From the NCBI RefSeq assembly GCF_014066305.1, contig NW_023501036.1:1-64000 (forward strand): a stretch of DNA of 64,000 nt. The letters run 5' to 3'. Source of the stretch: Letharia columbiana. Its lineage: Eukaryota; Ascomycota; Lecanoromycetes; Lecanorales; Parmeliaceae. Position 1 is the first letter of the stretch. Each line of letters begins with the position of its first letter. Shown here one piece after another: positions 35,460-46,454 of this stretch. A program made the translations under genes and the position numbers. The notes beneath the pieces are model-generated. The model was not told the origin of the DNA. It did not search any database and saw only the letters and a list, made by a program, of their open reading frames with translations.

Positions 35460-36020
35460 TCACACAATATCAACCGCATTCATACCTCGCCCCACCCCCA
35501 CCCCCGTCCCATTCTCGCCTCCAAATCCCACTCTCCTCGTCCCCAACTCCACCACAAGCCCGTTCTCAGCCCCCGACGTAATCCACCCCCCAGTCCTCTG
35601 CTCGCCCCCCTCCTCAAACGGCAACCGGCACACGAGCAGCACCTTAACGGCCGCATTACGGATATCGACCCAAGACCCCATCTCGAGATCGAAGTCCTCG
35701 TTCAAGAGCACAAAGACGGTGCAAGTACCATAGCTTTCGCTGTGCGGCAGCCGCCAAAAACTTTCATCGGTGCCGATGTGGAACGTGCCGATGTAGGGGC
35801 TTTGGGGGAGCGAGCGGATGGCCCTGACGCAGTCTGGGGACAATGGCAGAGGAGGCGTGGTCGGTGCAGCTTGGGCGCAGTGGGCTTCGGGGTTGGGGTC
35901 CACGTTCGCTAGTCGTGTCACATTGACGGTCGGGTTTGAGATGGGAAGGGGAGGAAGAGTGAGCGCGGAGACGATGAGGTGGTATGGGATCAATGATAGA
36001 AGAATTGTAGAAAAGAACAT
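35460..36020 (-). CDS. small secreted cysteine protein A (186 aa)
   Basis: A single-exon secreted protein of unknown function. The start is the ATG at 36020; the frame runs further upstream, but from here a clean signal peptide begins (FFSTILLSLIPYHLIVSALT). The mature part has a threonine/proline-rich lead, then Cys in EAHC and SPDC, the block GTFHIGTDESFWRLP, GTCTVFVLL, a GSWVDIRNAAVKVLLVC block and a Gly-rich tail. This pattern of four cysteines around a G(T/S)C-hydrophobic strand is shared with the protein at 48494-49048 and is common in secreted proteins of filamentous ascomycetes. It could act outside the cell, for example as an effector candidate, but nothing in the sequence proves that. 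Confidence 0.7.
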   Translation of the reverse strand: MFFSTILLSLIPYHLIVSALTLPPLPISNPTVNVTRLANVDPNPEAHCAQAAPTTPPLPLSPDCVRAIRSLPQSPYIGTFHIGTDESFWRLPHSESYGTCTVFVLLNEDFDLEMGSWVDIRNAAVKVLLVCRLPFEEGGEQRTGGWITSGAENGLVVELGTRRVGFGGENGTGVGVGRGMNAVDIV

Positions 36021-36676
36021 TTTCTGGCTCTGCCAACCGGACTCCGAGCTTGCTTGCTTGCTTTGAAATTTCAAAAGGACTCGAGGCCATGAAGTGCCTA
36101 AGCAGAGCCTGCCATCCATCCTTCTTCATACCATTCCCGAAGATCCATCGCAACGAGATGACGTGAAACACATTGCCAGGCGCATAGCGCCTTTGAATCC
36201 TGGCAAATCATTTTCCTTCTCTACCGCGCAACAGACATCCCCACGCCGTGGAACTGGAAACAATCGTCGCTAGGCACCCAGGCAGCATGCGATTTCCAAC
36301 GCAAGCAGGCAACTCGCGCTGCTGGGCGGTTGTTCTAAAGGCGGGCCGTGTTTACATTTATCTCTGGCCGATGCAAGGGCGCGGGTAAGACTTCACGCAT
36401 GCAAGCGCAAAGTGTATAAATTCAATACCGTAGTTCTGCGGGGAAGCTGTGCACTGACCTGAGACCACGTCGTAGAAGCGGGCCTCACTGCGAGAGATGC
36501 GTCTAAGAGGGTGGGATAATCACGGCAGTTGGCGGGAGCGTCGAAAATAGAAGCGTCAATCAAAGACACTCCCATATCCACAGTCTCCTTCAAAACCCTC
36601 CACTCCACACATCGTCCATCTTAGTTGACCCCGGCAGCTCACCCATCACCAGCACATTGTCCTTGATACTCCGCAA
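36021..36676. other. intergenic, no supported gene
   Basis: A 71-codon frame at 36393-36608 (-) has no features. The interval is the upstream region of secreted protein A and the 3' flank of the 210-aa gene. Confidence 0.4.
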
Positions 36677-37385
36677 TTAAAAATATTCTGTCAGAAAATC
36701 ATCCGCATGGATCTTCATTGTGCCCTCAAACACACCTTCCTCGTAATGATTATTGATCGTATCCACAGCAACAACGTAGGGTTTACCTCTCGCCGGGTGA
36801 CGAATGACCGATTCCATTGCGTCCCTACCGATCATGAGAAAACCAGCGCCGCATAAACCATCATCGCGCTCCGAAGGGACGACTTGGTCCTCTGCCGCTT
36901 CCGGATCGACGGCCGGAAAGACGTAGGAAGGGGCGTGCCTCCTGTTGGACGTTGCGTCAGTCTGTCTTATACCGGAAACGACGGCATCAGACCGATATCT
37001 GCAACGCAAATACTCACAATCTGACTTGCTCGGCAGTAGCGCCATCGAGCTCGGGTTCGTCTTCGATGAAGTCGAAAGTCACGCCATCCGGATCTCCACG
37101 TGCATCAACAATAGCATCACGTCCGCGCTCGACGTGTTTCCAAATCTTTTGCTTGAAGGTCTGCCATTCGCCGTCGTTGCCGTAGACCATGCGGTAGATG
37201 ACGAAACCCCACGAGTCTGCTTCCTTTAATGCTTCGGGGGTACGTCCGTCTGCTTGGGAGACAGGGCCAGCTGGAGTGGATACCTCTTGCTTCGAGCCTT
37301 CGGTCTCGTCTTCTCCGTCATCTTCGTGTTCTGATCCCTGCAGCGTTAGTAGTGATGATTCCATATGTGCAAGGGATGGTGGCAT
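36677..37385 (-). CDS. conserved-looking fungal protein, 210 aa, unknown function
   Basis: Two exons, 37385-37018 and 36941-36677, with an intron at 36942-37017 (GTGAGT donor, branch GACTGAC, CAACAG acceptor), give 210 aa in phase. The N-terminal 65 residues are acidic and low in complexity (GSEHEDDGEDETEGS). The rest is compact: SWGFVIYRMVYGNDGEWQ, TFDFIEDEPELDGA, then after the junction RHAPSYVFPAVDPEAA, GAGFLMIGRDAM, KPYVVAVDTINNHYE and a C-terminal MKIHADDFLTEYF. No signal peptide or membrane segment is seen. Families of this shape are frequent orphans in Pezizomycotina. The frame is open upstream to 37571 but has no better start; MPPSLAHMESS is preferred. Confidence 0.7.
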
Positions 37386-37898
37386 GATATCGGCGGTAGG
37401 GGTAGTAGACGCATGACGACGACGAGTTGATATGCGTCCTTGCTCGGAATCCCGGTCGCCATTGGCTGTTAGTGCTATTGTGCGCTTCGTTTGTAAAATC
37501 AAGTCTCGAGAATTAGGCGAAAATGAAGGAACGTGTAAATAGTATAGTTGATCAAAGAGGTGCAAGGACAATCTTCTTGCCTATTGGGGATTTTAGCAAC
37601 CAAGAAGGATCATGCGATCGAAGCAAGACTGAGTGAGGTCGCCTGCTTCTGGAGGGTGACTAACCCATCTCTATAATACTTACACAGCTGTGAATCCGAG
37701 TCTCTTGCAGATCCCTATCGTAAAGACAAGACGGATTTCTTGGAACCTCAGAGGCTGAGTCATGGAGGGCCAGGAACACGGATGAGTGGAATCTAGACGT
37801 TGGCGCGCATGGATGACCTCATAAAAAAGCCGAGTCAAAATTCAACAAGACAGTCAGGAAGTTATGGTGATTACAATCAATCATCATTGGGTCTCAAA
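37386..37898. other. intergenic, divergent upstream regions
   Basis: This lies between the divergent 210-aa gene and the glutathione transferase gene. No gene or named regulatory site is recognised. Confidence 0.4.
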
Positions 37899-38620
37899 AT
37901 GCCAGACATCACACTCTATTTCCTACAAGCATCCCGATCCATCAGGATTGCCTGGCTTCTGGAGGAGCTAGGCCTTGACTACAAGCTCGAAGGTTATGAT
38001 CGCGAGAATACGGGTCTAGCTCCTGCAGGATTTAAACAATCTTGCGGGACGGTATTGGGGAAGGCGCCTGTCCTCAAGGACGGAAAGCTCACGATTCAGG
38101 AGAGTGGAGCCATCACCGAGTATGTTTTTCCAACCCCTGCCTTTACTTCCGCCCGTTCTGAGTATTGCACCATTTGACCGTGCCTGCCAGGTATCTCTGC
38201 GAGCATTACGACAAGTCCCACCGCCTCCTCCCAACAGACGAAGCCCAACGTGTCAAAGTGCGCGAATGGATCCACGCAGCGGAAGGTGCCTTCATGGTCC
38301 ACTGCCTCCCAACGGTGTATGTCCGACGGCTTGACGCCTCTGCCGCTGAGAAACTTGGGCCAGGTCTAGCAGGGAACGTAGCTAAAGACCTTGACTGGCT
38401 AGAAGCCGAGCTGAAGGGGGGCAATGGAGGGTATTTGGTGGGCGACCATGTCACTGCTGCGGACACCATGGTAGCCTTCTCCATTCAGTTCATCTTCTGG
38501 TTGAAATTGGCGCCGCAGGATAGGAAGTGGGAGGGTATTGAGGCATGGCTGAGGAACGTAGAGGCTGCAGAGACGTATCAGCGTGCTGTGGCCAAGACTG
38601 GGCACCACCTTTATGTCTAG
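37899..38620 (+). CDS. glutathione S-transferase
   Basis: Cytosolic detoxification enzyme that conjugates glutathione to electrophiles. Exons 37899-38119 and 38191-38620 (intron 38120-38190, GTATGT donor) give 216 aa. The N-terminal thioredoxin-like domain (1-75) starts ITLYFLQASRSIRIAWLLEELGL, the active-site region, and ends with the glutathione-binding APVLKDGKLTIQESGAITEY. The C-terminal helical domain follows (LCEHYDKSHRLLP, then GGYLVGDHVTAADTMVAFSIQF). The frame is open upstream, but MPDITLYF is the family's usual start. Ser at position 11 or 13 is likely the reactive-side residue. The gene ends tail to tail with a short coding remnant at 38630. Confidence 0.92.
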
Positions 38621-38629
38621 AGTACCGAT

Positions 38630-38731
38630 TTATTTGAACGTTAGGTCCATCTCTGGCGTTGGCTTCTTGCCCCAAATGATCTTGATATCAGAGGGTTCCG
38701 TCTCGTCCGCAGTAGCCTTGCGCATGACCTA
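38630..38731 (-). pseudogene. possible orphan last exon of an unidentified gene
   Basis: On the minus strand this piece reads as a plausible protein C terminus (VMRKATADETEPSDIKII followed by WGKKPTPEMDLTFK and a stop), starting after possible acceptors near 38731. The upstream minus-strand sequence to about 38900 has coding-like fragments (VCFKTMAYERG) in other frames, but no complete gene can be built. It may be a decayed gene or a gene whose exons I failed to join. The family is not recognised. Confidence 0.3.
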
Positions 38732-39820
38732 TCCTCGTATGCCAGCGTCTGAACCCATCTGCGCCAAATCTTATGAACTTGCATGAGCGCAAATGCTTAG
38801 CTCTTCCTCGCTCGTAGGCCATTGTCTTGAAGCAAACGTCCCCGTATACTCTTGACACAGCTTGCTCCTTCACTCCTGCAAATCCGTCAGTGGATCCGTC
38901 CGTTTCCTGTGTCGTCTTTTGAGGTCTTCAGAGGACGGGCAAGCCCGCGGATCGCGGTAACCGTTGACCATTTGGTAGCAACATGGACAACTGCGATGGA
39001 TATGACAGAATTAGGTATAGGTGAAATAATTGCAGAGTGCGGGGATGTCTGCTTGACCAGTGAATTGAAGCTGAGCTTCCTCCGTAGCCCAGGATGATCG
39101 ACGTGGAAAGTGCAGTGTTAAGAAGGGAAGCTTTTGCCGAAAAGCCAAGCGGAGACGACCATCCCGGGGCCGTCATTTTCCCCGAGCTACAAAAACCCGC
39201 ACAAATTCGTTTTTTTTCTTCTTCTTCTTCTTCTTCTTCTTCTTCCTCATTTTTCTGGATGCTAACGGGGGTACTAGTAATGTCTACTTTTCATAATATA
39301 ACTAGTGTTAAGAATCTGCTATTATACGGTGGGAGATTCATTTGCAGGATTCTCGCTTAAACATGGCTTCAACCGACACCATGCATGGCAGATGTCCATC
39401 TCTCAAAGGGGAAGGTGAATGCAGATTGATGTCATTCAGCCAACCAATCTTCTTCATCCATCTCCCACGTGTATCCAATCGCCTTTTTTCGATCAAGAAG
39501 CTCCGATTTATTCGTATCTGAATCGAATCAATCGTCATGCTGAACGCGTTGGAAATTCATTGCCTCCTGCCTCCTGCCTCCAAGCCTTAGACACCAAGGC
39601 TCGACCAATTAGGCACAAAAGCAGCCGTTACCGGTCCGAGTTGCTCAATCTTCACGAGTCCTTGCCATTCATGCGACAACATCCATCTATCATTGGTTCT
39701 CCACAACTCGAATCCCCCCCCCCGCACCCTTTACATGCATCCTCTAAGCAGGTACCATGCGGAGCTTTCTATCATAGCTCTCACTCGGTGCGGCCACTCG
39801 TTGAAAAGTGACAAGTATAT
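38732..39820. other. intergenic with a TTC microsatellite
   Basis: No gene is supported. A (TTC)n run lies at about 39211-39247. The last 100 bp are the upstream region of the sphingomyelinase-like gene, with a TATATATGAAGCC context at its start. Confidence 0.45.
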
Positions 39821-42250
39821 ATGAAGCCTTCCCGCAATAGCAACTGTGCACTCCCTCAAACGCCCAAGGCAAAGATTATCCAGCTATTTCTCTTCGTCGC
39901 CTCTTGCGCTGCTCTTTCCGTCATGCTCTTCCAAAACATCGCTAGCCTTGCACTGCTGCAGTACGCAAAGCATGCAGCAACGGCAACAAACTATACGCCG
40001 CAAGCGCTGAACCCGCAACTGACCAACACGATTGGTGATAAGGGAGGCCCAACCCTCTATTACAATGGCTCCGGCCCAGTCCCGCCGTAAGCGTCTCTAT
40101 CTACCCAATTTTCATTAAACGCCGCTCACAAATTGCAGGTACAACGAGACCTCGCCAATACCAGCACCATTTACTCCACTCTATCCGTATGTACACACCA
40201 CGTGGCTCGTGTCCTCAATGCCCTACTCATCAATTTTCTAGGACTAACCAGACGGAGAACTCCTTCTACAATCAAATTGCAGCCATTGTAGCCAACGGTA
40301 GTAATTACACCACCAAGTGTGAAAAGTGCCTTGCTTCCACCAATGTCTTCCACGAAGCCGCAATTTCACAACCAGTGTCTGTTATCACCGATTTGCTGAT
40401 CCGAGTTTGTGGGTCTCCACCTATATACTTCGTTGGAACAATATTCGCATACTAATGTCGCCAAGGGAATCTGACGGATTTCGCAATCTATGCGGTGAAT
40501 GGCGAATCCGAGTTTTCTGGTGTTGGCGGTCTCGGGCCATACTGGGCGCAGTTGTGAGAGGCCTGCAGACTGGCAATGAGGAATCGCTTTACTGACCAGG
40601 TTTCAGATTTGCCAAAATGAACGAGTCTACAGGCGACTACCAAGCTTGGTGTTACTATCAATGGGTAAGTATAGAGGTTAGATCTGTGCTCAGCTGGGAC
40701 TGAATAATTGCAGGATACGTGCACAGTCCCACCAACCATCGAGATAGATGAAAGTCTTTATTTCAGCCCCAAGCCACCGGCGGCTTCCGTCGTTCCTAAG
40801 CCGTCTGGAAAGACCATCAATGTTTTGCATCTTTCGGATTGGCATTTGGACCCTCGCTATGACATTGGGTCGGAAGCAAATTGTTCCCAGTATTTGTGCT
40901 GCAGACCTTATTCGACCAACACTAAGCTGGATACTGGGGTCAGCAATGCCTCGGTGCCAGCCTCGAGATTTGGTTACTTGTATTGCGACTCACCGCCAGA
41001 CCTGGCGTTGTCTTCTTTCAAATCTATGCCTTCCTTCTTCAACGTCGACGATATCAGCTTCACCATATTCACAGGTGACATCGTGAGCCACGACGTAAGT
41101 TTCATTTCGCGCTTCTGCTGTATGGCCGTGCTAATCCAGAATGTATCGGCAGAACGACGACCAACTGAGCAGAGCATACGTTGAGTACGAGGAAACTGTG
41201 ACCTACGAGGTCTTCAAAGCTGAAATGGGTAACATTCCCATCTATCCAACTTTGGGCAACCACGACTCTTTGCCAGAGGCCTATAACACCCCAAACAACA
41301 TCGATGGCAAGAAGACAGCTGGCGCAAATAACATTTTCAGCTGGAACTACGACCTTCTAAGCTCCATGTGGGAGCGAGACGGCTGGATCACTGCAGCAGA
41401 AGCGGATCACGCGTCCACGCACTACGGAGCCTACGCCCACACCACTGCTCAAGGTCTCCGAATCATCTCCATCAACACCGATTTCTGGTACGTTGACAAT
41501 GTCTTCAACTTCTTCAATTTCACAAATCCAGATCAGTCCGGCATCTTGAAATTCCTGATCAAGGAACTTGAGGCTTGTGAAGCAAAAGGCCAACGTGCAT
41601 GGATCATTGGCCACGTCTTATCAGGATATGACGGGTCCAACGGCCTACCCAACCCGACTGCGCTATTCTATTCGATAGTCGCTCGTTTCGCGCCTGCGAC
41701 GATTGCCGCCATCTTCTTTGGTCATACTCATGAGGATCAACTACAGATATTTTATGACTATAGTGCCACTAGTCTCAACGGAACTCTCCGTAACACGAAC
41801 GACATTGACATCTCCAAGCCACTAACAATGGGTTTCATCGGCCCCTCCATCACCCCCTTGACTGGCAACAATGCCGGCTACCAGCGATACCAGGTCGACG
41901 CGGAAACCTTCGAGATCATGGGCATCCAAACATACTTCGCCAACGTCTCCGAATCTCTCACCTGGACTAGCCCAGTCTGGCAATTCGAATACGATTCTCG
42001 CTCTACATATAATGTCAACGGCACATGGCCTGCTACGTCTCCTCTCAACGCCACTTTCTGGACCGATGTCACATACTCTATGCTAACCAACCAATCTCTT
42101 GTTGAGAGGTACAACCTTTTGGAGACCAAGAGTAGTGTCGTCACCAAAAATTGCTCAACCGCAGCCTGCGCAAAGCAAAAGGTCTGCTACATCCGGAGCG
42201 GAAGTGGTGGACAGGGTTATGCTTGCCCGTATGGTGATGGGCCATTCTAG
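39821..42250 (+). CDS. acid sphingomyelinase-like metallophosphodiesterase, membrane anchored
   Basis: Predicted to hydrolyse sphingomyelin or a related phosphodiester outside the cytoplasm. Seven exons (39821-40086, 40139-40186, 40242-40408, 40466-40553, 40607-40664, 40714-41094, 41153-42250) give 701 aa. The third intron's donor (40409) is my least certain junction. An N-terminal signal anchor lies at about residues 18-42. A saposin-like cysteine region follows (CEKCLAS; GLGPYWAQLFAKM; WCYYQWDTC). The metallophosphatase core has SDWHLD (Asp251, His253), GDIVSHD (329-335), GNHD (371-374), IGHV (488-491) and GHTH (526-529), all five metal and catalytic blocks intact. The C-terminal part is cysteine-rich and the protein has many N-glycosylation sequons. 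Length fits fungal homologues. Confidence 0.92.
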
Positions 42251-42572
42251 AACGTAATTAATGCACGCTCTGTCGTTGAGACGGCACTCAAATTGCGAGA
42301 GAACAAAGCATGTAGCAGTATACAAAAAGCTTATAATACATAGAGTAATCAAAGATACAGAGAAACCCGATTTCACGAAAAAATTCCAGTCAATAGTAGA
42401 ATCCCAGAGCGTACCATCTTTCCCTGCGTAACCTTCTACTCTCGCTTACTGGCAGATGAGAGTGCCAAGAGATATCGGCAAAAGGTTCCGCCGTCCCGCT
42501 GCCTGATGCGCAAAACCTCGAACTCAGCACTTCGCTCAATCCAACCTCCATCAGCCTCCACCTTTGATTAGG
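42251..42572. other. intergenic
   Basis: A short spacer between two genes on the same strand. Overlapping minus-strand frames here are shadows. No feature is seen. Confidence 0.5.
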
Positions 42573-43474
42573 ATGGCAGAACCACCAGCCAAACGCGCAA
42601 AGCGCACTGATAGCTCCGCCATGTGGGAGCGCAGCAGCCCCCGCCCAACAGACGCCAGCAACCACCCGCGAGCTACAAACGGCACCAGCGGTGTCCGAGA
42701 AAAACGAGATGATAGAGACCGGCATCATGGACGCGACGATCGAAGATACAAATCTAGGTCTAAAGAGAGGCGGCGAGATAGAAGTCGATCCAGAGACCGG
42801 CCAGAAAAGCCCCGCAGGGAGCGGAGCTACTCAAGAGAAAGAGGAGGGCGAAGACATAAAGATGAGGATCGAGACGGAGCGAGAGATAGGAGGGATAGGG
42901 AACGGAGCAGGAGCCGGGAGAAGCACAGGTCGCGGCGAGGTTGGTGCACTGGATTTAATACCAATACGTACAGGGAAGGCTGACCAGTGGTGCAGACGAA
43001 CCCGCATCACGCCGCTCACGCTCTCCGCGAAAAGACCACACCTCCACCCGCGCCCGAACACGCACACCACCTCGACCTTCCAAACCACCTCGGTCTCGAA
43101 GCCCACCTTCGAAACCTGCCAACGACCGCGCCCCACCCACCGGTCCTCGCGCCTCGACCAGACCTCCACCGTCCAAACCTCCTCTCCCCGCCGCAGACTC
43201 TTCTCCCAAACCCGCCACCAAGATGAACGGCACCAGCTCCTCAACCGAGCCTCCTAAGAACCAGGAGACAGATGACATGCAAGTGGATGCAGATTCCGAC
43301 CCCGAGATAGCAGAGATGCGTAAAGCGATGGGGTTCACGGGCTTCAAGTCAACGAAAAACACGAAGGTGAAGGGCAACAACGTGTATGGGGTGAGGAAGG
43401 AGAAGAAGACGGAGTACAGGCAGTATATGAACCGTGTTGGAGGGTTCAATAGGCCGCTGAGCCCGAGTCGGTAG
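42573..43474 (+). CDS. SNRNP27-like U4/U6.U5 tri-snRNP protein
   Basis: Nuclear splicing factor of the 27-kDa tri-snRNP family. Exons 42573-42939 and 42996-43474 (intron 42940-42995) give 281 aa. The first 225 residues are an RS-type domain: RDRSRSRDRPEK, RERSRSREKHRSRR, then after the junction SRRSRSPRKDHTSTRARTRT and PPRSRSPPSKP. The conserved C-terminal domain is MRKAMGFTGFKSTKNTKVKG followed by YRQYMNRVGGFNRPLSP, the hallmark of the family. The frame is open nine bases upstream, but 42573 is the first ATG. Antisense frames through the Arg/Ser-rich part are shadows. Confidence 0.92.
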
Positions 43475-43732
43475 CGGAGCACGGAAGACGCGTCTCATGC
43501 CCCGGGGTTCATGTAGAACAAGCGACTACTGGGACGGGGAGAATGTAGCATTTGGAGACAAGATGAACGGCCGTGTGTAGCAGATCTTGGCGCATGCTAT
43601 TCACTCTTAGCAGCTATTCAAGAAGATAGCTGCCAAACACGAAGCATTCAAGAATGGAGCATCGACCATCTTGCCTTCAGCTCAGCCTCTACCTCGGAGC
43701 ATCATTTTACACTGATAGCGCCTACACCTATT

Positions 43733-44892
43733 TCAAATTTCATCCTCCTCCTCATCGAAATCATCCTCAACGCCCATATCATACAAGATCCTCCCCCCGC
43801 CCCCCCCCTCCTCCTTCTGCGCATCGAAATACGGCAACACCACACCCTCTCGATCCCTCCGCTGCTTCGCCGTCAAGCCCAATTCAAACGTCGCCAGCTC
43901 CACCCGAGCCTCCACCCCGTCCGACCTCCCCTCACGGTCATCGGACCGCCGATAGAGCTCCTGGTCCTCCAGCAGCACAACGGCCCCGCTCCCATTCACC
44001 TCCGGCAGGAAAAACCACTCCTCGACCCCCCTGCCCGATTTCCGTCTATGTTCCATCTCGACGACGCAACCCCGTTTGTCATTCGCGCCCACGCCCACCA
44101 GCACGCCCTCCTTGCCCTCGTCGGTTCCGAACAGCGGATCCGGCCTGCTTTTCTCCTTGGCGCGTTTGCGGGCGAGCATCTGCGAGAAGCTGTGGGTGGT
44201 GAGGACTGTGGTTGCGAGGTAGCGGAGGAGGGTCAAGGGGGAGGGGGTGTATATGCTACCGGTGGTGGTGGTGTTGGTGAGGGTTGAAGATGAAAGGGAG
44301 GGGGAGGGTAAGGGGACGTCGGTGTGGTAGATCGCTAGGAGGGAAGTGGTGGGGGAAGGGAGTGAGGAGAGGAAGGATGAGAGGGGGAGGGAAGGGTGCG
44401 TGGTGAGGGGGTAGAGGGAGTCGAGGATCAGGAGTGTGCCTGCGGCTAGGGTTTAATATTCTAATGTAAAGGAAATACATGAAAAATCCGGGAAACAATT
44501 ACTCACGTCTCGAGCTCGAAACACACCTTTCAATCTCCTTTCTCACCGCAGAAGGATCTTTCCCCCGCGCTTTGATCAAAGCAGTAACATCCGCCGGTGG
44601 CTTCAAGCTCTCATACGAAACAAAAACCACATCCATCTTCGACGCCTAAACCACCCCCCTCAGCCAAAGCCCGCACGAACAAAAACGAACAAAAGTAGAC
44701 AAACAGATAGATAATAGAAGACATCAAGCATACTTTTGCATGATGGATATAATGCCGCACCAGCGGCCCCGCAGACTGCTCTACCGAATCCAACACCAGC
44801 GTAAACGGGGACGATGCGTCTCTGGACGAGAGCAGCTTCTGGATCAGGAGCAGGTTGTGCACGCGGCGGTGCTGGAGGGCTCGATCGGACAT
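43733..44892 (-). CDS. ELP5: Elongator complex subunit 5
   Basis: Subunit of the Elp456 ring of the Elongator complex, which modifies wobble uridines of tRNA. Exons 44892-44734, 44645-44507 and 44445-43733 (introns 44646-44733 and 44446-44506) give 336 aa. The N-terminal block RRVHNLLLIQKLLSSRDASS, then FTLVLDSVEQSAGPLVRHYI, is typical, as is DVVFVSYESLKPP. The RecA-like fold continues with GTLLILDSLYPL. The C-terminal signature runs RKSGRGVEEWFFLP, ELGLTAKQRRDREGVVLPYF and GGRILYDMGVEDDFDEEEDE, as in fungal ELP5/IKI1. Ser/Thr/Pro-rich loops lie near residues 130-165. The gene converges on the SNRNP27-like gene; the stops are about 260 bp apart. Confidence 0.93.
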
Positions 44893-45190
44893 GTTTGCGC
44901 ACTGGGGAGTGCATGTATCAACTCTTCCTCATGCGTACTCTACAACTGACTTCTTGTCAGAAGGTGGTTTCGTAGAGGAATGAAGATGAAGAAATGACTC
45001 AATTGTGCGTGATGATGTAGCAGCTTGGCCTAAAGCGCTGGGGAAGGGCCTTGCCAATGTATTGAATGTGAGAGCGACCACGTTGCGAGGTTCTGGTGAC
45101 TGGAAAGGATTCGCGGAGGGATCTGGGAGATGTGATATGGCCACAGGTGGTCATTATATTTACACCCAGAAGTGTCCCGACTAACTCTAG
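44893..45190. other. upstream region of ELP5
   Basis: Non-coding sequence between the ELP5 start and the skewed A+T-rich and G/T-rich stretch. No specific site is recognised. Confidence 0.45.
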
Positions 45191-45780
45191 GTAGTTGTTT
45201 TATTACTAGACTGAATTAAAATGTTGACAACTAATTTAAGTTGACAATGGTTTGATATGTTTTTGAAGTAAACTTTTTTTTTATTTTAAGTAAAATGGGT
45301 ATATACGGTACGTCAAAGAGGACACTAGGCTGAATCGAACAAATTTATTAATTTATTTTTTATTCTTTAGTTACGTTAATGATGATAGTATTTTGATTTG
45401 GTTATATCGCTTTAAATAATATAGAGAAGATTTGATAAAGTATTGTAAGATATATTAAATTATTTTGGTGGAGAGCTCCTTCGGTAGGGCCCTGGGGTCC
45501 GGAGGGTTAGGGGGTTTGGGGGCCGGTGTAATAATTTATGGGTTTGTTGTTTTGTGGCCTACCTTCTAGGGTGGAGTTATCTGGTGGGCTTTGGTTTTTT
45601 GGTTGTGAGGTTTAGAACCTGTGGTGTGTTCATCTTTTATCCTTTGGTGGGCGTTTTGTGGGGTTTGGGGGTGATTGTGTCCTTACTTGTACTAGTATTG
45701 TTTCTTGTTTGGGGCTGGGTTAATATCTAATATTTTTGTTTCCCACTGTTTTAAAGTTTTTTATTCTCAACATATTGAAA
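45191..45780. other. C-poor, G/T-skewed decayed stretch
   Basis: The first half (45191-45470) is A+T-rich. The second half (about 45470-45760) is strongly biased to G and T on the + strand with few C, for example GGAGGGTTAGGGGGTTTGGG near 45505 and TTTGTGGGGTTTGGGGGTGA near 45665. There is no open frame. The one-strand loss of C differs from ordinary RIP, which affects both strands. Confidence 0.6.
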
Positions 45781-46454
45781 AGACGCTCTGATTACTCCTT
45801 TCCATCCCATCGGTCACGGCATCCTTAAGTGTGACTTGACTCTAGATCAGTATCGTTCCGTAACTACATAAACCTTCATCAGCGGGAAATCAAATATACT
45901 GGACGTGAGTATCCGACCGTGCTTCTCGTCCTTCCTGCCGTCATAGCAATCCTCCCTAATTACCTTCACAATGGGTATGAGCTATCGAGCTCCTATGTAA
46001 AAGCAGACCTGACCAGCACATACTCGGAACGGAGATGCGAGACTCAACGATGGTACGTTTCCCGTGGTGGAGGAAAGCATGTAGGTTACTGCAATGCTGT
46101 TTGCTGGCTTCAAGGCTTCGTAAACATTTCCCAGCTTACTGAATGTACTTGAGGTCCTGAGGATGTTAATCATAATAATTATAGAGGAATTTTATGCTCA
46201 GGACTAGAAAATCTCGTTCTCATTCTCGTTCTCATTCTCATTCTCATCTACCTCCACGAACCCATGTATTAATGTCTGATGGCAAACACACGATCAATTA
46301 TATCGTAGGTGGTTTGTTCTTGATGTTATTGAGTAGCACACATACATTTCCCGCATCTGCAAAGCGATTCGTAATCGAAGTGCTCGTCATCACTCGTCAT
46401 CCAAATGCCCGCAGAGAAACAGCGTCTGTCGAATCTAACGCTAAATGATTGTCC
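45781..46454. other. intergenic with a hexamer microsatellite
   Basis: A 77-codon frame at 45919-46152 (+) has no recognisable domain. A TTCTC(A/G) hexamer repeat lies at 46212-46247, about six units, inside another short frame. No gene is supported. Confidence 0.4.

Noticed and set aside
35204..35581. 125-codon Pro/Ser-rich frame on +
   Set aside because: It partly overlaps secreted protein A antisense; its Pro-rich end mirrors the Gly-rich tail of that protein.
42831..43482. antisense frames of 137 and 175 codons
   Set aside because: Shadows of the Arg/Ser/Pro-rich part of the SNRNP27-like gene.
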